Source of the DNA: Allosediminivita pacifica
GTDB lineage: Bacteria; Pseudomonadota; Alphaproteobacteria; Rhodobacterales; Rhodobacteraceae
DNA: 64,000 nt
Reading direction: 5' to 3'
Assembly: GCF_003054175.1 (NCBI RefSeq)
Contig: NZ_QBKN01000002.1
Span: 62,001-126,000 of the forward strand
This document shows, in pieces, positions 36,786 through 46,753 of this stretch (its first letter is position 1; every line of letters starts with the position of its first letter). Under the pieces are notes generated by a model. The model made no database searches. It saw only the letters and a list, made by a program, of their open reading frames with translations, and was not told the origin of the DNA. A program made the translations under genes and the position numbers.

Positions 36786-37159
36786 GCGCGCCCGCCGAAC
36801 TGCTCGTCTGCGTGAAATGCCGCCGCGGCACCGAGGTGACCGAGGACGGCGAACGCCCCGGGCAGCGCCTGCACGACCGGCTGGCCGACCATGGCCTGCC
36901 CGAAGGTGTGACGCTGACCCCGGTGGAATGCCTGCAGAACTGCGACAGCGGCTGTTCCGTCGCCCTGCGCGGCGGGCCTGAGCGCTGGATCTACGTCTAC
37001 GGCAACCTGCACGAGGACGATCACGTCGCGCTTCTCGCCGAGGGCGCGAAGCTTTATCACGACAGCGGCAACGGGCTCATCCCCTGGCGCAGCCGCCCCG
37101 AACACTTCAAGCGCAACTGCATCGCGCGCATCCCCCCGCAGGAGGACACCCATGGCTGA
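36782..37159 (+). CDS. DUF1636 family metal-binding protein
   Basis: 125 residues. The Cys pattern LVCVKCRRG and ECLQNCDSGCSV resembles a thioredoxin-like ferredoxin or metal-binding site; the C-terminal part (WIYVYGNLHEDDH, LIPWRSRPEHFKRNCIARIPP) is the usual DUF1636 end. These genes are typically beside cobW and under B12 riboswitches, as here, so a role in supplying cobalt or an Fe-S cluster for corrin synthesis is likely but not shown. It overlaps cobW by 8 bp and is start-stop coupled to the leader. Confidence 0.85.
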   Translation: MSAPAELLVCVKCRRGTEVTEDGERPGQRLHDRLADHGLPEGVTLTPVECLQNCDSGCSVALRGGPERWIYVYGNLHEDDHVALLAEGAKLYHDSGNGLIPWRSRPEHFKRNCIARIPPQEDTHG

Positions 37160-38207
37160 TCTCGCCAAACTCCCCGTCACCGTCATCACCGGCTTCCTCG
37201 GCTCGGGCAAGACCACGCTGATCTCGCACCTGATGCAGAACCCCGGCGGCAAACGGCTGGCCGTGGTGGTCAACGAATTCGGCGACGTTGGCGTCGACGG
37301 CGAAATCCTGAAGGGCTGCGCCATTCCCGACTGCCCCGCCGAGAACATCCTCGAGCTGGCCAACGGCTGCATCTGCTGCACCGTGGCCGACGATTTCATC
37401 CCGACGATCCAGGCGCTCATGGCGCTCGACCCGCGCCCCGAGCACATCCTGATCGAAACCTCGGGGCTTGCGCTGCCGAAGCCCCTGCTCAAGGCCTTCG
37501 ACTGGCCCGACATCCGCTCCAAGATCACCGTCGACGGGGTCATCGCGCTCGCCGATGCCGAGGCCGTGGCAGCGGGCCGCTTTGCGCCCAACGTCGAGGC
37601 CGTGGACGCCCAGCGCCTGGCCGACGACAGCATCGACCACGAAACGCCGCTGTCGGAGGTCTTCGAGGACCAGATCTCCTGCGCCGACATCGTGCTGCTG
37701 ACCAAGCCCGACCTTGCCGGCCCCGAGGGTGTCGCCAAGGCCAAGGAAATCATCGCCGCCGAGGCGCCCCGTCCGATTCCGGTGATCGAGGTGGCCGAGG
37801 GCGCGGTAGACCCGCGCGTGATCCTCGGGCTCGAGGCAGCCGCCGAAGACGACATGGACGCCCGCCCCAGCCACCACGACGGCGTGCCCGAGCATGACCA
37901 CGAGGATTTCGACAGCACCGTGGTCGAGATCCCCGAGCTTACCGATCCGACCGAACTGGTGAGCCGCATCGAGGAGCTGGCCCGCAGCCAGAACATCCTG
38001 CGCGTGAAGGGCTATGCCGCCGTTGCCGGCAAGCCCATGCGCCTGCTGGTGCAGGCCGTCGGCGCCCGCGTTCGGCACCAGTACGACCGACCGTGGAAAC
38101 CGGGCGAGGACCGTGCCGGGCGGCTTGTCGTGATCGCCGAGCACGACGACGTCGATCCCGCCGCCATCGCCGCCATCCTGAACCCCGCGCGCGAGGCCGC
38201 CGAGTAA
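37152..38207 (+). CDS. cobW: Cobalamin biosynthesis metallochaperone CobW (G3E GTPase)
   Basis: 351 residues. P-loop GFLGSGKTT, the metal-binding motif NGCICCTV, guanine-specificity LLTKPDLA, and a His/Asp-rich insert (PSHHDGVPEHDHEDFD). The C-terminal CobW domain has ILRVKGYAAVAGKPMRLLVQ. CobW is thought to deliver cobalt to the CobNST chelatase in the aerobic pathway. Five nt separate it from cobN. Confidence 0.96.
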   Translation: MADLAKLPVTVITGFLGSGKTTLISHLMQNPGGKRLAVVVNEFGDVGVDGEILKGCAIPDCPAENILELANGCICCTVADDFIPTIQALMALDPRPEHILIETSGLALPKPLLKAFDWPDIRSKITVDGVIALADAEAVAAGRFAPNVEAVDAQRLADDSIDHETPLSEVFEDQISCADIVLLTKPDLAGPEGVAKAKEIIAAEAPRPIPVIEVAEGAVDPRVILGLEAAAEDDMDARPSHHDGVPEHDHEDFDSTVVEIPELTDPTELVSRIEELARSQNILRVKGYAAVAGKPMRLLVQAVGARVRHQYDRPWKPGEDRAGRLVVIAEHDDVDPAAIAAILNPAREAAE

Positions 38208-38211
38208 GCCC

Positions 38212-41200
38212 ATGCACGTCGTCTTCCGCGAAAGCCACGGGCTCGAGGAAACCGAGACCCCCACCGATCTGGGGCAGACGCCCGCGGATCTGGTGGTGCT
38301 GTCCTTCTCGGATTCCGACCTCGGGGCCTTCGCGGCAGGCTGGGAACGCGGCGGCGGCCGCGAGGGGCGGATGCCCACGCTGCGGCTCGCCAATATCGCG
38401 GCGCTGAAGCACCCGCTGTCGGTGGACACCTACGTCGAGAACACGCTGTCGGGCGCCACCGGCATCCTGATCCGCCTGATCGGCGGCATGCCCTACTGGT
38501 CCTACGGGCTTCAGCAGGTGGCGGCGCTTGCCCGCGAGAAAGGCATCGCGCTTGCGGTCCTGCCCGCCGACGGCCGCCCCGATCCGCGCCTCGACGAGAT
38601 TTCGACCCTGCCCGCCTCGACCCTGCACCGGCTGGCGCAGCTTTGCGACACCGGGGGCGCCGTGGCCGCGCAGGCGGCGCTGGCGCAGATGGCGCTGGCC
38701 TCGGGTCTTTACGCGGGCCCCGTGCGCGGCGCCAAGGTGCTGCCGCAGGTGGGCGCCTGGACGCCCGAGGACGGGGTGAGCTGCCCGGTCGTCGCGCTGG
38801 CCGACCGCGTCGGAGGGGGGCCGTCTGCCCCCCACGGGCCTGCGGCCCGCCCCCCCGAGAGTATTTCTGCCAAGAAGAAGCCGCTGGCGCTTGTGGTCTT
38901 CTACCGCTCCTACCTCGTGGCGGCGGATCTGGGGACGGTGGAGGCGCTGTTCGAGGCATTGCGGGCGCGGGGGTTTGCGGTGCTGGGGCTGTTTGCCCCC
39001 TCGCTCAAGGCGCCGGAAGCGGCGGGCTGGCTGGAGCGGCAGGTGGCGCACCTGGCACCTTCGGTGATCGTGAACGCCACCGCCTTTTCCGGGCGCGGCG
39101 ACAGCGGGCGCTCGCCTTTGGATGCGGCGGGCTGCCCGGTCTTCCAGGTGGCGCTGGCCACCTCGACGCGTGAGGCCTGGGAGGGTGCCGAGCGGGGGCT
39201 GTCGCCCGCCGATCTCGCCATGCATGTGGTGCTGCCGGAGGTGGACGGGCGGCTCTTCGCGGGCGTGACTTCGTTCAAGGCACCGGAGGTGCGTGATACG
39301 GACCTGCAATTCTCGCGCTACGTGCACGCCGCCGAGATGGACCGGGTGGAGGCCGTGGCCGATCGGGTGGCGGGCTGGCATCGCCTGTCGGTCACCCCCG
39401 CGGCGGAGCGGCGGCTGGCGCTGGTGCTGTCGACCTATCCCGGGCGCGACTGGAACATGGCCCATGCCGTGGGGCTCGACGCGCTGGCCTCGGCGGAGGC
39501 GATCCTGTCGGATCTTGCCGAAGACGGCCATGCGGTGGAGACGGGCCTGACGCCCGGGGATCTGGCCGGCGCGCGGCATCACTGGCCCATGGCGGACTAT
39601 CGCGCGGCGCTCGACCGCCTGCCGCAGAGCCTGCGGGAGGATCTGCAGGCAAGCTGGGGGCCGCCCGAGGCGGACCCCGAGGCCACGGAGGAGGGGTTCA
39701 CCTTCCGCCTTGTCATGCGCGGCAGGGCGGTTGTCGCGCTCCAACCCGAGCGCGGCACGCCCGAGGCGCGCGACGATGACTACCACGACCTCTCGCGCAC
39801 GCCGCGCCACGCCTACGTGGCTTTCTACCTCTGGCTTCAGCAGCAAACCGATGCGCTCATCCACATCGGCGCGCATGGCACGCTGGAATGGCTGCCGGGC
39901 AAGGCCGTGGCGCTGTCGCAGGCCTGCTGGCCCGAGGCACTGACCGGTGCGCTGCCGGTGCTTTATCCCTTCATCGTCAACGATCCAGGCGAGGCGGCAC
40001 AGGCCAAGCGGCGCATCGGCGCGATGACGCTGGGCCACGTCCCGCCGCCGCTGAAACGATCCGGCACGCCCGAGCGGCTGTCGCGGCTCGAGGCGCTGCT
40101 GGACGAGTTCTCCAACGCTGACGGGCTCGACCCGCGGCGGCGCGACCGGCTGCAGGCCGACATCCGCGACGAGGCACGCGCACTGGGTGTCGAGGGCGAT
40201 CTGGGCATCGACCACGCCACCTGCGAGGCCGAGGCCATCACCCGCATCGACCGTTTCGTCTGCGACGTGAAGGACAGCTTCTTCGGCGAAGGGCTGCACG
40301 TCTGGGGTCGCCCCCCCGAGAGGCAGGAGGCCTTCGACGGCGCCACCGCTGCGGCCAGCGAACGGCGCGCGCTGATCGACGCGCTGAACGGCCACCGCAT
40401 TGCGCCGGGGCCGTCGGGCTCGCCCTACCGGGGCCGCGGCGACGTGCTGCCCACGGGGCGCAACCTCTTTGCCACCGACCCGCGCTCGGTGCCCACGCGC
40501 AACGCCTACGCGCAGGGCGTGGCGCTCGCCGACGAGCTGGTGCGCTCGCACCTGCAGGAAGAGGGCGACTGGCCGCGCGGGCTGATCGTCGATCTCTGGG
40601 GCTCGGCCACCATGCGCACCGCGGGCGAGGAATTCGCCATGGCGCTGGCGCTGCTGGGCGTGAAACCGGTCTGGGACGAGGGATCGGAACGGGTGAGCGG
40701 CATCGAGGTCACCCCGCTGGCCGAGATGGACCGCCCGCGCATCGACGTGACGCTGCGCGTCTCGGGGCTGTTCCGCGATGTCTTCCCCACGCTCTCGGGG
40801 CTTTTCGCGCAGGCCGTGCGCACGCTTGCCGCCCGTGAAGAGGCCTCGGACTGGAACCCCTACGTGGGACAGGAGGGCGCGCGCGTCTACGGGCCGGCGC
40901 CGGGCAGCTACGGGCTCGGCATGGGGCCGCAGCTGACGGATTATTCCGAGGAGGGCCGCCGCGCGGCGGGCGAGGCCTGGCTTGCCGCCTCGTCTTGGGC
41001 GCTCGACGGCGAGGGGGCTATCCGCGACCCGCAGGGGCTGCGCGACCGCGTGGCCCGTGCCGACAGCTTCGTGCATCTTCAGGATCTTCCCGAAACCGAC
41101 CTGCTGCTGGCCGAGGACTACGCCAGCCACGAGGCGGGCTTTGCCGCAGCACAGGGCGTGACGGGCGGCAAGGCCGCGCTTTACCACCTCGACAACACCG

Positions 41201-41562
41201 ATCCGTCGCGCCCCCGCGCCCGGCCCCTGACCGAGGAAATCGCCCGCGTCGTGCAAGCACGCGCCGCGCATCCGGCCTGGATCGCGGGCATGCGGCGGCA
41301 CGGCTTCCGCGGCGCGGCCGAGATCGCGGCGACGCTGGAAAACATGGCCGCCTTCGCGCAGCTTGCGGGCGTGGTGCCGGCGCATCTCTTCGACCTCTAT
41401 TACGAGGCGACGCTGGGCGACGCCGAGACCGCCGATTTCCTCGAACAGGAGAACCCCGAGGCCCATGCCGCCATGATGGCGCGCTTTGCCGAGCTGCACG
41501 CCGCGGGCCTCTGGCAATCGCGGCGCAACTCGATCCTCGCCGGGCTGGAGGCCGCACAATGA
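38212..41562 (+). CDS. cobN: Cobaltochelatase large subunit CobN
   Basis: 1116 residues. The ATP-dependent aerobic cobaltochelatase subunit, related to magnesium chelatase ChlH. Family landmarks are [71 protein letters not shown] and [20 protein letters not shown]. Residues ~201-224 ([20 protein letters not shown]...KKK) are the in-frame translation of a dispersed palindromic repeat and lie between VVALADR and the conserved LVVFYRSYL. The partners CobS and CobT are not in the window. The stop overlaps cobG by ATGA. Confidence 0.95.
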   Translation: MHVVFRESHGLEETETPTDLGQTPADLVVLSFSDSDLGAFAAGWERGGGREGRMPTLRLANIAALKHPLSVDTYVENTLSGATGILIRLIGGMPYWSYGLQQVAALAREKGIALAVLPADGRPDPRLDEISTLPASTLHRLAQLCDTGGAVAAQAALAQMALASGLYAGPVRGAKVLPQVGAWTPEDGVSCPVVALADRVGGGPSAPHGPAARPPESISAKKKPLALVVFYRSYLVAADLGTVEALFEALRARGFAVLGLFAPSLKAPEAAGWLERQVAHLAPSVIVNATAFSGRGDSGRSPLDAAGCPVFQVALATSTREAWEGAERGLSPADLAMHVVLPEVDGRLFAGVTSFKAPEVRDTDLQFSRYVHAAEMDRVEAVADRVAGWHRLSVTPAAERRLALVLSTYPGRDWNMAHAVGLDALASAEAILSDLAEDGHAVETGLTPGDLAGARHHWPMADYRAALDRLPQSLREDLQASWGPPEADPEATEEGFTFRLVMRGRAVVALQPERGTPEARDDDYHDLSRTPRHAYVAFYLWLQQQTDALIHIGAHGTLEWLPGKAVALSQACWPEALTGALPVLYPFIVNDPGEAAQAKRRIGAMTLGHVPPPLKRSGTPERLSRLEALLDEFSNADGLDPRRRDRLQADIRDEARALGVEGDLGIDHATCEAEAITRIDRFVCDVKDSFFGEGLHVWGRPPERQEAFDGATAAASERRALIDALNGHRIAPGPSGSPYRGRGDVLPTGRNLFATDPRSVPTRNAYAQGVALADELVRSHLQEEGDWPRGLIVDLWGSATMRTAGEEFAMALALLGVKPVWDEGSERVSGIEVTPLAEMDRPRIDVTLRVSGLFRDVFPTLSGLFAQAVRTLAAREEASDWNPYVGQEGARVYGPAPGSYGLGMGPQLTDYSEEGRRAAGEAWLAASSWALDGEGAIRDPQGLRDRVARADSFVHLQDLPETDLLLAEDYASHEAGFAAAQGVTGGKAALYHLDNTDPSRPRARPLTEEIARVVQARAAHPAWIAGMRRHGFRGAAEIAATLENMAAFAQLAGVVPAHLFDLYYEATLGDAETADFLEQENPEAHAAMMARFAELHAAGLWQSRRNSILAGLEAAQ
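38813..38881 (+). repeat. Dispersed GC-palindrome repeat, copy B, inside cobN
   Basis: 69 bp with the order gaggggggccgtctgccccc, a cgggcctgcggcccg palindrome, then the conserved core agtatttctgccaagaag. It matches intergenic copies A and C in the core base for base. The length is 23 codons and the frame carries no stop, so cobN stays open. It is the only copy found inside a gene. Confidence 0.85.
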
Positions 41563-42701
41563 GCGCGCCACAAGTCAGGGAGCCGAAGATCAAGGGATGG
41601 TGCCCCGGAGCCCACCGTCCGATGATGTCGGGCGACGGTCTGGTGGTGCGCGTGCGCCCGCCGCTGGGGGCGCTGACGCCCGCGCAGGTGACCGCCCTCT
41701 GCGATCTGGCCACGCGCTACGGCATCGGCACGCTCGACCTCACCACCCGCGCCAATCTGCAGGTGCGCGGCGTGGCCGAGGGCGATCACGAGCCGCTGTT
41801 GCAGGGGCTGAACGAAGCGGGGCTGCTCGACGCCGATCCCGCGCTCGAATCCCGGCGCAACATCCTGATGCCGCTCGACTGGGTCGACGGCGACCTGTCG
41901 CACCGGCTTGGCAGGGCGCTGACCGGTGCCCTGTCGGACCTGCCCCCGCTGCCAGCCAAGATGGGTTTTGCCGTGGACACCGGGGCTGCTGGGCGGCTTG
42001 CCGGGGCCTCTGCCGATTTCCGCTTCGAGCTGGGCGCGGACGGCCTGATCCTGCGGGCCGACGGGGCCGACAAGGGCCGCCCGGTGAGCGAGGCCACGGC
42101 CATTCCGGCGCTGATCGAGCTGACGCATTGGTTCATCGACACCGGCGGCCCGGCCAATGGCCGCATGGCGCGCCACCTGCGCACCACGCCCCTGCCCGAG
42201 GCATGGCAGCAGGCCGCGCCCCGCCCGCAGGCAGCATCCCTGCAACCCGGCGAAACCGCAGCGGGCCAGATCCTCGGTGCGCCCTTCGGCGCCATCGACG
42301 CCGGCGCTCTGGCAGCGCTGATGACCGACACATCCGCCACCGGCCTGCGCGTCACCACCGACCGGCTCTTCCTGCTCCAAGGGGCCAGCACCACCACCCG
42401 AGACTTCGTCACCGCGCCCGGCGATCCGCGCCTGCGCGCCCACGCCTGCCCCGGTGCCCCGCTCTGCCCGCAGGCCGAGGCGCCAACCCGCCGGCTTGCC
42501 ACGCAACTGGCGGCACGCCTCCCCGAAAACACCACGCTGCACGTCTCCGGCTGCGCCAAGGGCTGCGCCCTGCCGCGCGCCGCCGATGTCACGCTCACCG
42601 GGCGCGCGGGCGGCTTTGACCTTGTCCGCAAGGGCGCCCCGTGGGATGACCCCGCCCAATCCGGCCTGACCGAGGCCGAGGCCCTGACGCTCTTCGAGTA
42701 A
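41559..42701 (+). CDS. cobG: Precorrin-3B synthase CobG
   Basis: 380 residues, a siroheme-free/nitrite-sulfite-reductase-like monooxygenase that performs the oxygen-dependent step before ring contraction. The ferredoxin-like half-domain is [20 protein letters not shown] with [10 protein letters not shown]. The [4Fe-4S] ligands are in [11 protein letters not shown] (C-x5-C) and SGCAKGCAL (C-x3-C). CobG marks the aerobic route. Coupled to cobN by ATGA; 4-nt gap to cobH. Confidence 0.93.
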   Translation: MSAPQVREPKIKGWCPGAHRPMMSGDGLVVRVRPPLGALTPAQVTALCDLATRYGIGTLDLTTRANLQVRGVAEGDHEPLLQGLNEAGLLDADPALESRRNILMPLDWVDGDLSHRLGRALTGALSDLPPLPAKMGFAVDTGAAGRLAGASADFRFELGADGLILRADGADKGRPVSEATAIPALIELTHWFIDTGGPANGRMARHLRTTPLPEAWQQAAPRPQAASLQPGETAAGQILGAPFGAIDAGALAALMTDTSATGLRVTTDRLFLLQGASTTTRDFVTAPGDPRLRAHACPGAPLCPQAEAPTRRLATQLAARLPENTTLHVSGCAKGCALPRAADVTLTGRAGGFDLVRKGAPWDDPAQSGLTEAEALTLFE

Positions 42702-42705
42702 GCCC

Positions 42706-43335
42706 ATGCCCTACGAATACGAAACCGACGGCGCCGCGATCTACGCGCAATCCTTCGCCACCATCCGGGCCGAGGCCGAACTCGACCGCTTCGACGCGGA
42801 GGAAGAGCAGGTCGTCGTCCGCATGATCCACGCCGCGGGCCTCGTGGGGCTCGAACGGGACGTGAAGGTGGCAACCGGCATGGTCCGCGCCGCACGCGAG
42901 GCGCTGACGAATGGCGCGCCGATCTTCTGCGATGCCTTCATGGTCAGCGAGGGCGTCACCCGCAAGCGCCTGCCCGCCGACAACGACGTCATCTGCACCC
43001 TGCGCGACCCGGAGGTCCCCGACCTCGCCGCCAAGCTGAAAACCACGCGTTCCGCCGCCGCGCTCGAACTCTGGCGGCCCCGCCTCGAAGGCGCGCTGGT
43101 GGCCATCGGCAACGCGCCCACGGCGCTTTTCCACCTGCTGGAAATGCTCGAGGACCCCGCCTGCCCGCGCCCTGCCGCCATCATCGGCTGCCCCGTGGGC
43201 TTCGTCGGCGCGCGCGAATCCAAGGACGCGCTGTGGGAGGCCAACCCCGTCCCCTCGCTGATCGTCGAGGGGCGCCTGGGCGGCAGCGCGATCACCGTCG
43301 CCGCCATCAACGCCATCGCGAGCCGCGCCGAATGA
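42706..43335 (+). CDS. cobH: Precorrin-8X methylmutase CobH
   Basis: 209 residues, full length. It moves the C-11 methyl to C-12, giving hydrogenobyrinic acid. The catalytic His is in VVRMIHAAG (about residue 43). ATGMVRAA, PIFCDAFMVSEGV, GNAPTALFHLLE and IIGCPVGFVGARESK are all canonical. Coupled to cobI by ATGA. Confidence 0.96.
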   Translation: MPYEYETDGAAIYAQSFATIRAEAELDRFDAEEEQVVVRMIHAAGLVGLERDVKVATGMVRAAREALTNGAPIFCDAFMVSEGVTRKRLPADNDVICTLRDPEVPDLAAKLKTTRSAAALELWRPRLEGALVAIGNAPTALFHLLEMLEDPACPRPAAIIGCPVGFVGARESKDALWEANPVPSLIVEGRLGGSAITVAAINAIASRAE

Positions 43336-44072
43336 ACCGGATCTCCCCCCTCGGCACCGTCTACGGCGTCGGCCTCGGCCCCGGCGACCCCGAGCTCATG
43401 AGCGTCAAGGCCGACCGGCTGGTGCGGGGCGCCCGCCACGTGGCCTTTTTCCGCAAGGCGGGCCGCCCCGGTCGCGCCCGCAGCATCGTCGAGGGGATGA
43501 TCCCCGAGGATGCCGTCGAATTCGCCATGGAATACCCCGTGACGACGGAAATCCCCTTCTCGGACCCGCGCTACAACAACATGCTCTCGGCCTTCTACGC
43601 CGACTGCACCGCCCACCTGCGTGCGCTGGCCGAGGCGGGCGAAAGCCCCGTGGTGCTCTGCGAGGGCGACCCCTTCTTCTACGGCTCCTTCATGCACCTC
43701 TACACGCGCCTGCGCGCCGAGGTGCCGGTCCACGTCGTCCCCGCCATCACCGGCATGTCCGCCGCCTGGACCGCCACCGGCAGCCCGGTGACATGGGGCG
43801 ACGACGTCATGAGCGTGCTCATGGCCACCCTGCCGCAGGACGAACTCGTCCACCGGATGGAGGCTGCCGACGCGCTGGTCATCATGAAGATCGGCCGAAA
43901 CCTGCCCCGCGTGCGCGCCGCGCTGGAACAGGCGGGCAAACTCGACCGCGCGTGGCTGGTGGAATACGCCAGCATGGACGGCCAGACCGTCCTGCCGCTG
44001 TCCGAGGCGGACGAGCGCAGTTCGCCCTACTTCTCGATCATTATCGTCCACGGCGAAGGCCGCCGCCCATGA
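43332..44072 (+). CDS. cobI: Precorrin-2 C20-methyltransferase CobI
   Basis: 246 residues of the tetrapyrrole (SUMT-like) methylase fold. The N-terminal GTVYGVGLGPGDPELMSVKA is the SAM-binding glycine loop and substrate loop. EGDPFFYGSFMHLY and VPAITGMSAA follow at the usual spacing. The start is ATG 43332, overlapping the cobH stop; a longer upstream frame is ignored because the family N-terminus starts here. Coupled to cobJ by ATGA. Confidence 0.95.
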   Translation: MNRISPLGTVYGVGLGPGDPELMSVKADRLVRGARHVAFFRKAGRPGRARSIVEGMIPEDAVEFAMEYPVTTEIPFSDPRYNNMLSAFYADCTAHLRALAEAGESPVVLCEGDPFFYGSFMHLYTRLRAEVPVHVVPAITGMSAAWTATGSPVTWGDDVMSVLMATLPQDELVHRMEAADALVIMKIGRNLPRVRAALEQAGKLDRAWLVEYASMDGQTVLPLSEADERSSPYFSIIIVHGEGRRP

Positions 44073-44821
44073 CCGGCAGGGTCACCATCGCCGGCCTCGG
44101 CCCCGGGGCCGATGACCTCGTGACGCCCGAGGTGCAGCAGGCCATCGACGAGGCCACGGACGTGGTCGGCTACATCCCCTACGTGCGCCGCATCGCCCCG
44201 CGCGAAGGCCTGACGCTGCACGAAAGCGACAACCGGGTCGAGCTCGACCGCGCCCAGCACGCGCTCCGGATGGCCAGCGACGGCCGCCGCGTCGTGGTGG
44301 TCAGCTCCGGCGACCCCGGCGTCTTCGCCATGGCCTCGGCCGTGTTCGAGGCGGTGGAACACGGCGAACCCATGTGGCGCGATCTCGACATCCGCGTACT
44401 GCCCGGCATCACCGCCATGCTCGCCGCCGCCGCCCGCGCAGGCGCGCCGCTCGGCCACGACTTCTGCGCCATCAACCTCAGCGACAATCTCAAGCCCTGG
44501 GACCTGATCGAGAAGCGCCTGCGCTTTGCCGCGCTCGGCGATTTCGCCATGGCCTTCTACAACCCCCGCAGCAAGTCCCGCCCCGAGGGCTTTGCCCGCG
44601 TGCTGGAGATCCTTGAGGAAACCTGCGAACCGCGCCGCCTGCTGATCTTCGCGCGCGCCGTCTCGACCCCGGAGGAGGAAATCCGCGTGGTCCGCTTGCG
44701 CGACGCCACGCCCGAGATGGCCGACATGCGCACCGTGGTGCTCGTGGGGTCTTCCCAGACCCGCATGATCCTGCGGCAGGGCGCGCCCTTCGTCTACACG
44801 CCAAGGTCCGTGCCGGAATGA
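44069..44821 (+). CDS. cobJ: Precorrin-3B C17-methyltransferase CobJ
   Basis: 250 residues. A tetrapyrrole methylase that also contracts the ring. VTIAGLGPGADDLVTPEV, VGYIPYVRRI, VVSSGDPGVFAMA, LPGITAMLAAAARAGAPLGH and FYNPRSKSR are typical. The last 28 bp overlap the convergent cobK gene. It is the last gene of the riboswitch-led transcription unit before the strand switch. Confidence 0.95.
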   Translation: MTGRVTIAGLGPGADDLVTPEVQQAIDEATDVVGYIPYVRRIAPREGLTLHESDNRVELDRAQHALRMASDGRRVVVVSSGDPGVFAMASAVFEAVEHGEPMWRDLDIRVLPGITAMLAAAARAGAPLGHDFCAINLSDNLKPWDLIEKRLRFAALGDFAMAFYNPRSKSRPEGFARVLEILEETCEPRRLLIFARAVSTPEEEIRVVRLRDATPEMADMRTVVLVGSSQTRMILRQGAPFVYTPRSVPE

Positions 44822-45549
44822 ACCACCCTGTCCAGCACCTCCTGCGGGCTGGACAGCTCGGGCCGCGCCGGGATCGCCGGCCGGTCGATCATCACCACGG
44901 GCAGGCCCAGCGCCCGCGCCGCGTCGATCTTGGCCCGCGCGCCGCTGCCGCCCGCGTTCTTGGACACGACCACCTCGGCCCCGAAACGCCGCATGAGCGC
45001 GCGGTCGCCTTCCTCGGTGAAGGGCCCGCGATCCACCACGACCTCGCAGTCGGGGAAGGGCAGCGGTCCGTCTGGTTCGTCCACGAGGCGCAGCAGGTAG
45101 CGATGCTGCGGGTTCGCGGCGAAGTCCTGCAAGTGCATCCGCCCCACCGCCAGCATCACGTTCCGGCGCGCGCCATCGAGCGCCGCGACCGCGCCCGCCA
45201 TGTCGGGCACGCGGTGCCAGTCGTCGCCCGCCTGCGCCTCCCACGGGGGCCGGGTCAGCGCCACCAGCGGCACGCCGGCCTCTGCGCAGGCCACCACGGC
45301 ATTGGCACTCATCTGCGCGGCAAAGGGGTGCGTGGCATCCACGACGTAGCTCACGCGCTCGGCGCGCAGGTAGGCCACCAACCCCGCGACACCGCCAAAG
45401 CCGCCCACCCGCAGGGGCAGCGGCTGGCGCGCGGGCCGCGCCACACGGCCGGCCAGAGACACGGTGGCCCGCAGGCCCCGCTCGGCCATGAGCCGCGCCA
45501 GCGCCGTGGCCTCGGTCGTGCCGCCAAGGATCAGGATATTCTCTGCCAT
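44794..45549 (-). CDS. cobK: Precorrin-6A reductase CobK
   Basis: 251 residues. It reduces precorrin-6A with NADPH. ILILGGTTEATALARLMAERG is the N-terminal Rossmann motif, with VSYVVDATHPFAAQMSANAV and VVVSKNAGGSGARAKIDAAR. It is the only minus-strand gene in this part of the cluster. Its end overlaps cobJ by 28 bp and its start codon overlaps the start region of cobL, so its promoter must lie inside cobL. Confidence 0.94.
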   Translation of the reverse strand: MAENILILGGTTEATALARLMAERGLRATVSLAGRVARPARQPLPLRVGGFGGVAGLVAYLRAERVSYVVDATHPFAAQMSANAVVACAEAGVPLVALTRPPWEAQAGDDWHRVPDMAGAVAALDGARRNVMLAVGRMHLQDFAANPQHRYLLRLVDEPDGPLPFPDCEVVVDRGPFTEEGDRALMRRFGAEVVVSKNAGGSGARAKIDAARALGLPVVMIDRPAIPARPELSSPQEVLDRVVHSGTDLGV

Positions 45550-46753
45550 GCCCGCCTCTTCCATGCCTGACGCCCCCTGGCTCACCATCGTCGGTCTGGG
45601 CGAAGATGGACCGGACGGCCTGCCCGCCGCAAGCCGCGCGGCGCTCGATGCCGCCGAGGTCGTCATGGCCCCCACCCGCCACCTCTCGCTGATCCCCGAG
45701 ACCGGGGCTGAGCGCATCGCATGGCCCGTGCCCTTCGCCGAAGGCCTGCCCCTGCTCAAGGAGCTGACCGGGCGACGCACCGTCGTACTCGCCTCGGGCG
45801 ATCCCTTCTGGTTCGGCGCGGGCAGCGTCATCGCGCGCGAGTTCGCGCCCCACGAATGGCGCGCCCTGCCCGGCCCCTCGACCTTTTCGCTCGCCGCCGC
45901 ACGTCTGGGCTGGCCGCTCGACCGGACCACATGCCTCGGCCTGCACGCGGCCCCGCTGTCGCGCCTGCGCCCGCATCTCGCCCCCGGTCAAAACATGATC
46001 GTCCTGCTGCGTGACGGCGCAGCGGTCGCGCTGCTGGCCGACTACCTCTCGGGCCTCGGCTTCGGCGCGTCCACGCTGCACGTGATGGAGGCGCTCGGCG
46101 GCCCCCGCGAACACGTGAACACCTGCCGCGCCGACGGCCCGCAGGGCACCCACGGCGCGCCCGTCTGCGTCGCCATCGAACCGGCGGGCGGCCCGGCCCT
46201 GCCGCAGGCCTCGGGCCTGCCCGACGACACCTTCGAGACCGACGGCACCATGACCAAGCGCCCGGTGCGGGCACTCACGCTCTCGGCGCTGGCACCGCGC
46301 CCCGGGGAACACCTCTGGGACGTGGGCGGCGGCTCGGGCAGCGTGGCGGTGGAATGGCTGCTGAGCCACCCGACCACGCAGGCCACGACCGTGGAGCCCC
46401 GCGAGGACCGCCGCGCGCTCATCGCCCGCAACGCCGCCAGCCTCGGGCAGGACCGCCTGCGCATCGTCGAGGGCAGCGCGCCCGGGGCGCTCGAAGGCTT
46501 GGCCCCGCCCGACGCGGTCTTTGTCGGCGGTGGCCTCTCGCAGGCGCTGCTCGACCGGCTGACCGCCCTGCCGAAGGGCACGCGCCTCGTCGCCAACGCC
46601 GTCACGCTCGACAGCGAGGCGCTGCTTGTCGCGGCGCAGGCCCGCCTTGGCGGCACGCTCCTGCGGCTGGACCTGTCCGAGGCCGCGCCGCTTGGCCCCC
46701 GCAAGGCCTGGAAGGCCGCCTACCCGGTGGTGCAATGGAGCGTCACGCTGTGA
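45548..46753 (+). CDS. cobL: Precorrin-6B methylase CobL (C5,15-methyltransferase, decarboxylating)
   Basis: About 400 residues with two fused domains: an N-terminal CbiE-type tetrapyrrole methylase (LTIVGLGEDGPDGLPAASRA, VLASGDPFWFGAG, PSTFSLAAARLGWPL) and a C-terminal CbiT-type methylase/decarboxylase (HLWDVGGGSGSVAVEWL, FVGGGLSQALLDRL). The start may be ATG 45548 or 45563; agga 11 nt before the first is weak support. The start codons of cobL and cobK overlap back to back. The stop is coupled to cobE by GTGA. Confidence 0.93.
   Translation: MPASSMPDAPWLTIVGLGEDGPDGLPAASRAALDAAEVVMAPTRHLSLIPETGAERIAWPVPFAEGLPLLKELTGRRTVVLASGDPFWFGAGSVIAREFAPHEWRALPGPSTFSLAAARLGWPLDRTTCLGLHAAPLSRLRPHLAPGQNMIVLLRDGAAVALLADYLSGLGFGASTLHVMEALGGPREHVNTCRADGPQGTHGAPVCVAIEPAGGPALPQASGLPDDTFETDGTMTKRPVRALTLSALAPRPGEHLWDVGGGSGSVAVEWLLSHPTTQATTVEPREDRRALIARNAASLGQDRLRIVEGSAPGALEGLAPPDAVFVGGGLSQALLDRLTALPKGTRLVANAVTLDSEALLVAAQARLGGTLLRLDLSEAAPLGPRKAWKAAYPVVQWSVTL

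Noticed and set aside
38813-38881. CRISPR or terminator reading of the GC palindrome repeats
   Set aside because: Copies are dispersed, not regularly spaced, vary in orientation and one lies inside a gene; no spacers or cas genes.
37939-41571. 1210-codon open minus-strand frame opposite cobW/cobN
   Set aside because: Arg/His/Gly-rich nonsense composition typical of antisense GC-rich DNA; the plus strand carries CobN with all its motifs.
44027-46735. 902-codon open frame antisense to cobJ and cobL
   Set aside because: It crosses several genes and shows no domain; the plus- and minus-strand cob genes explain the region.
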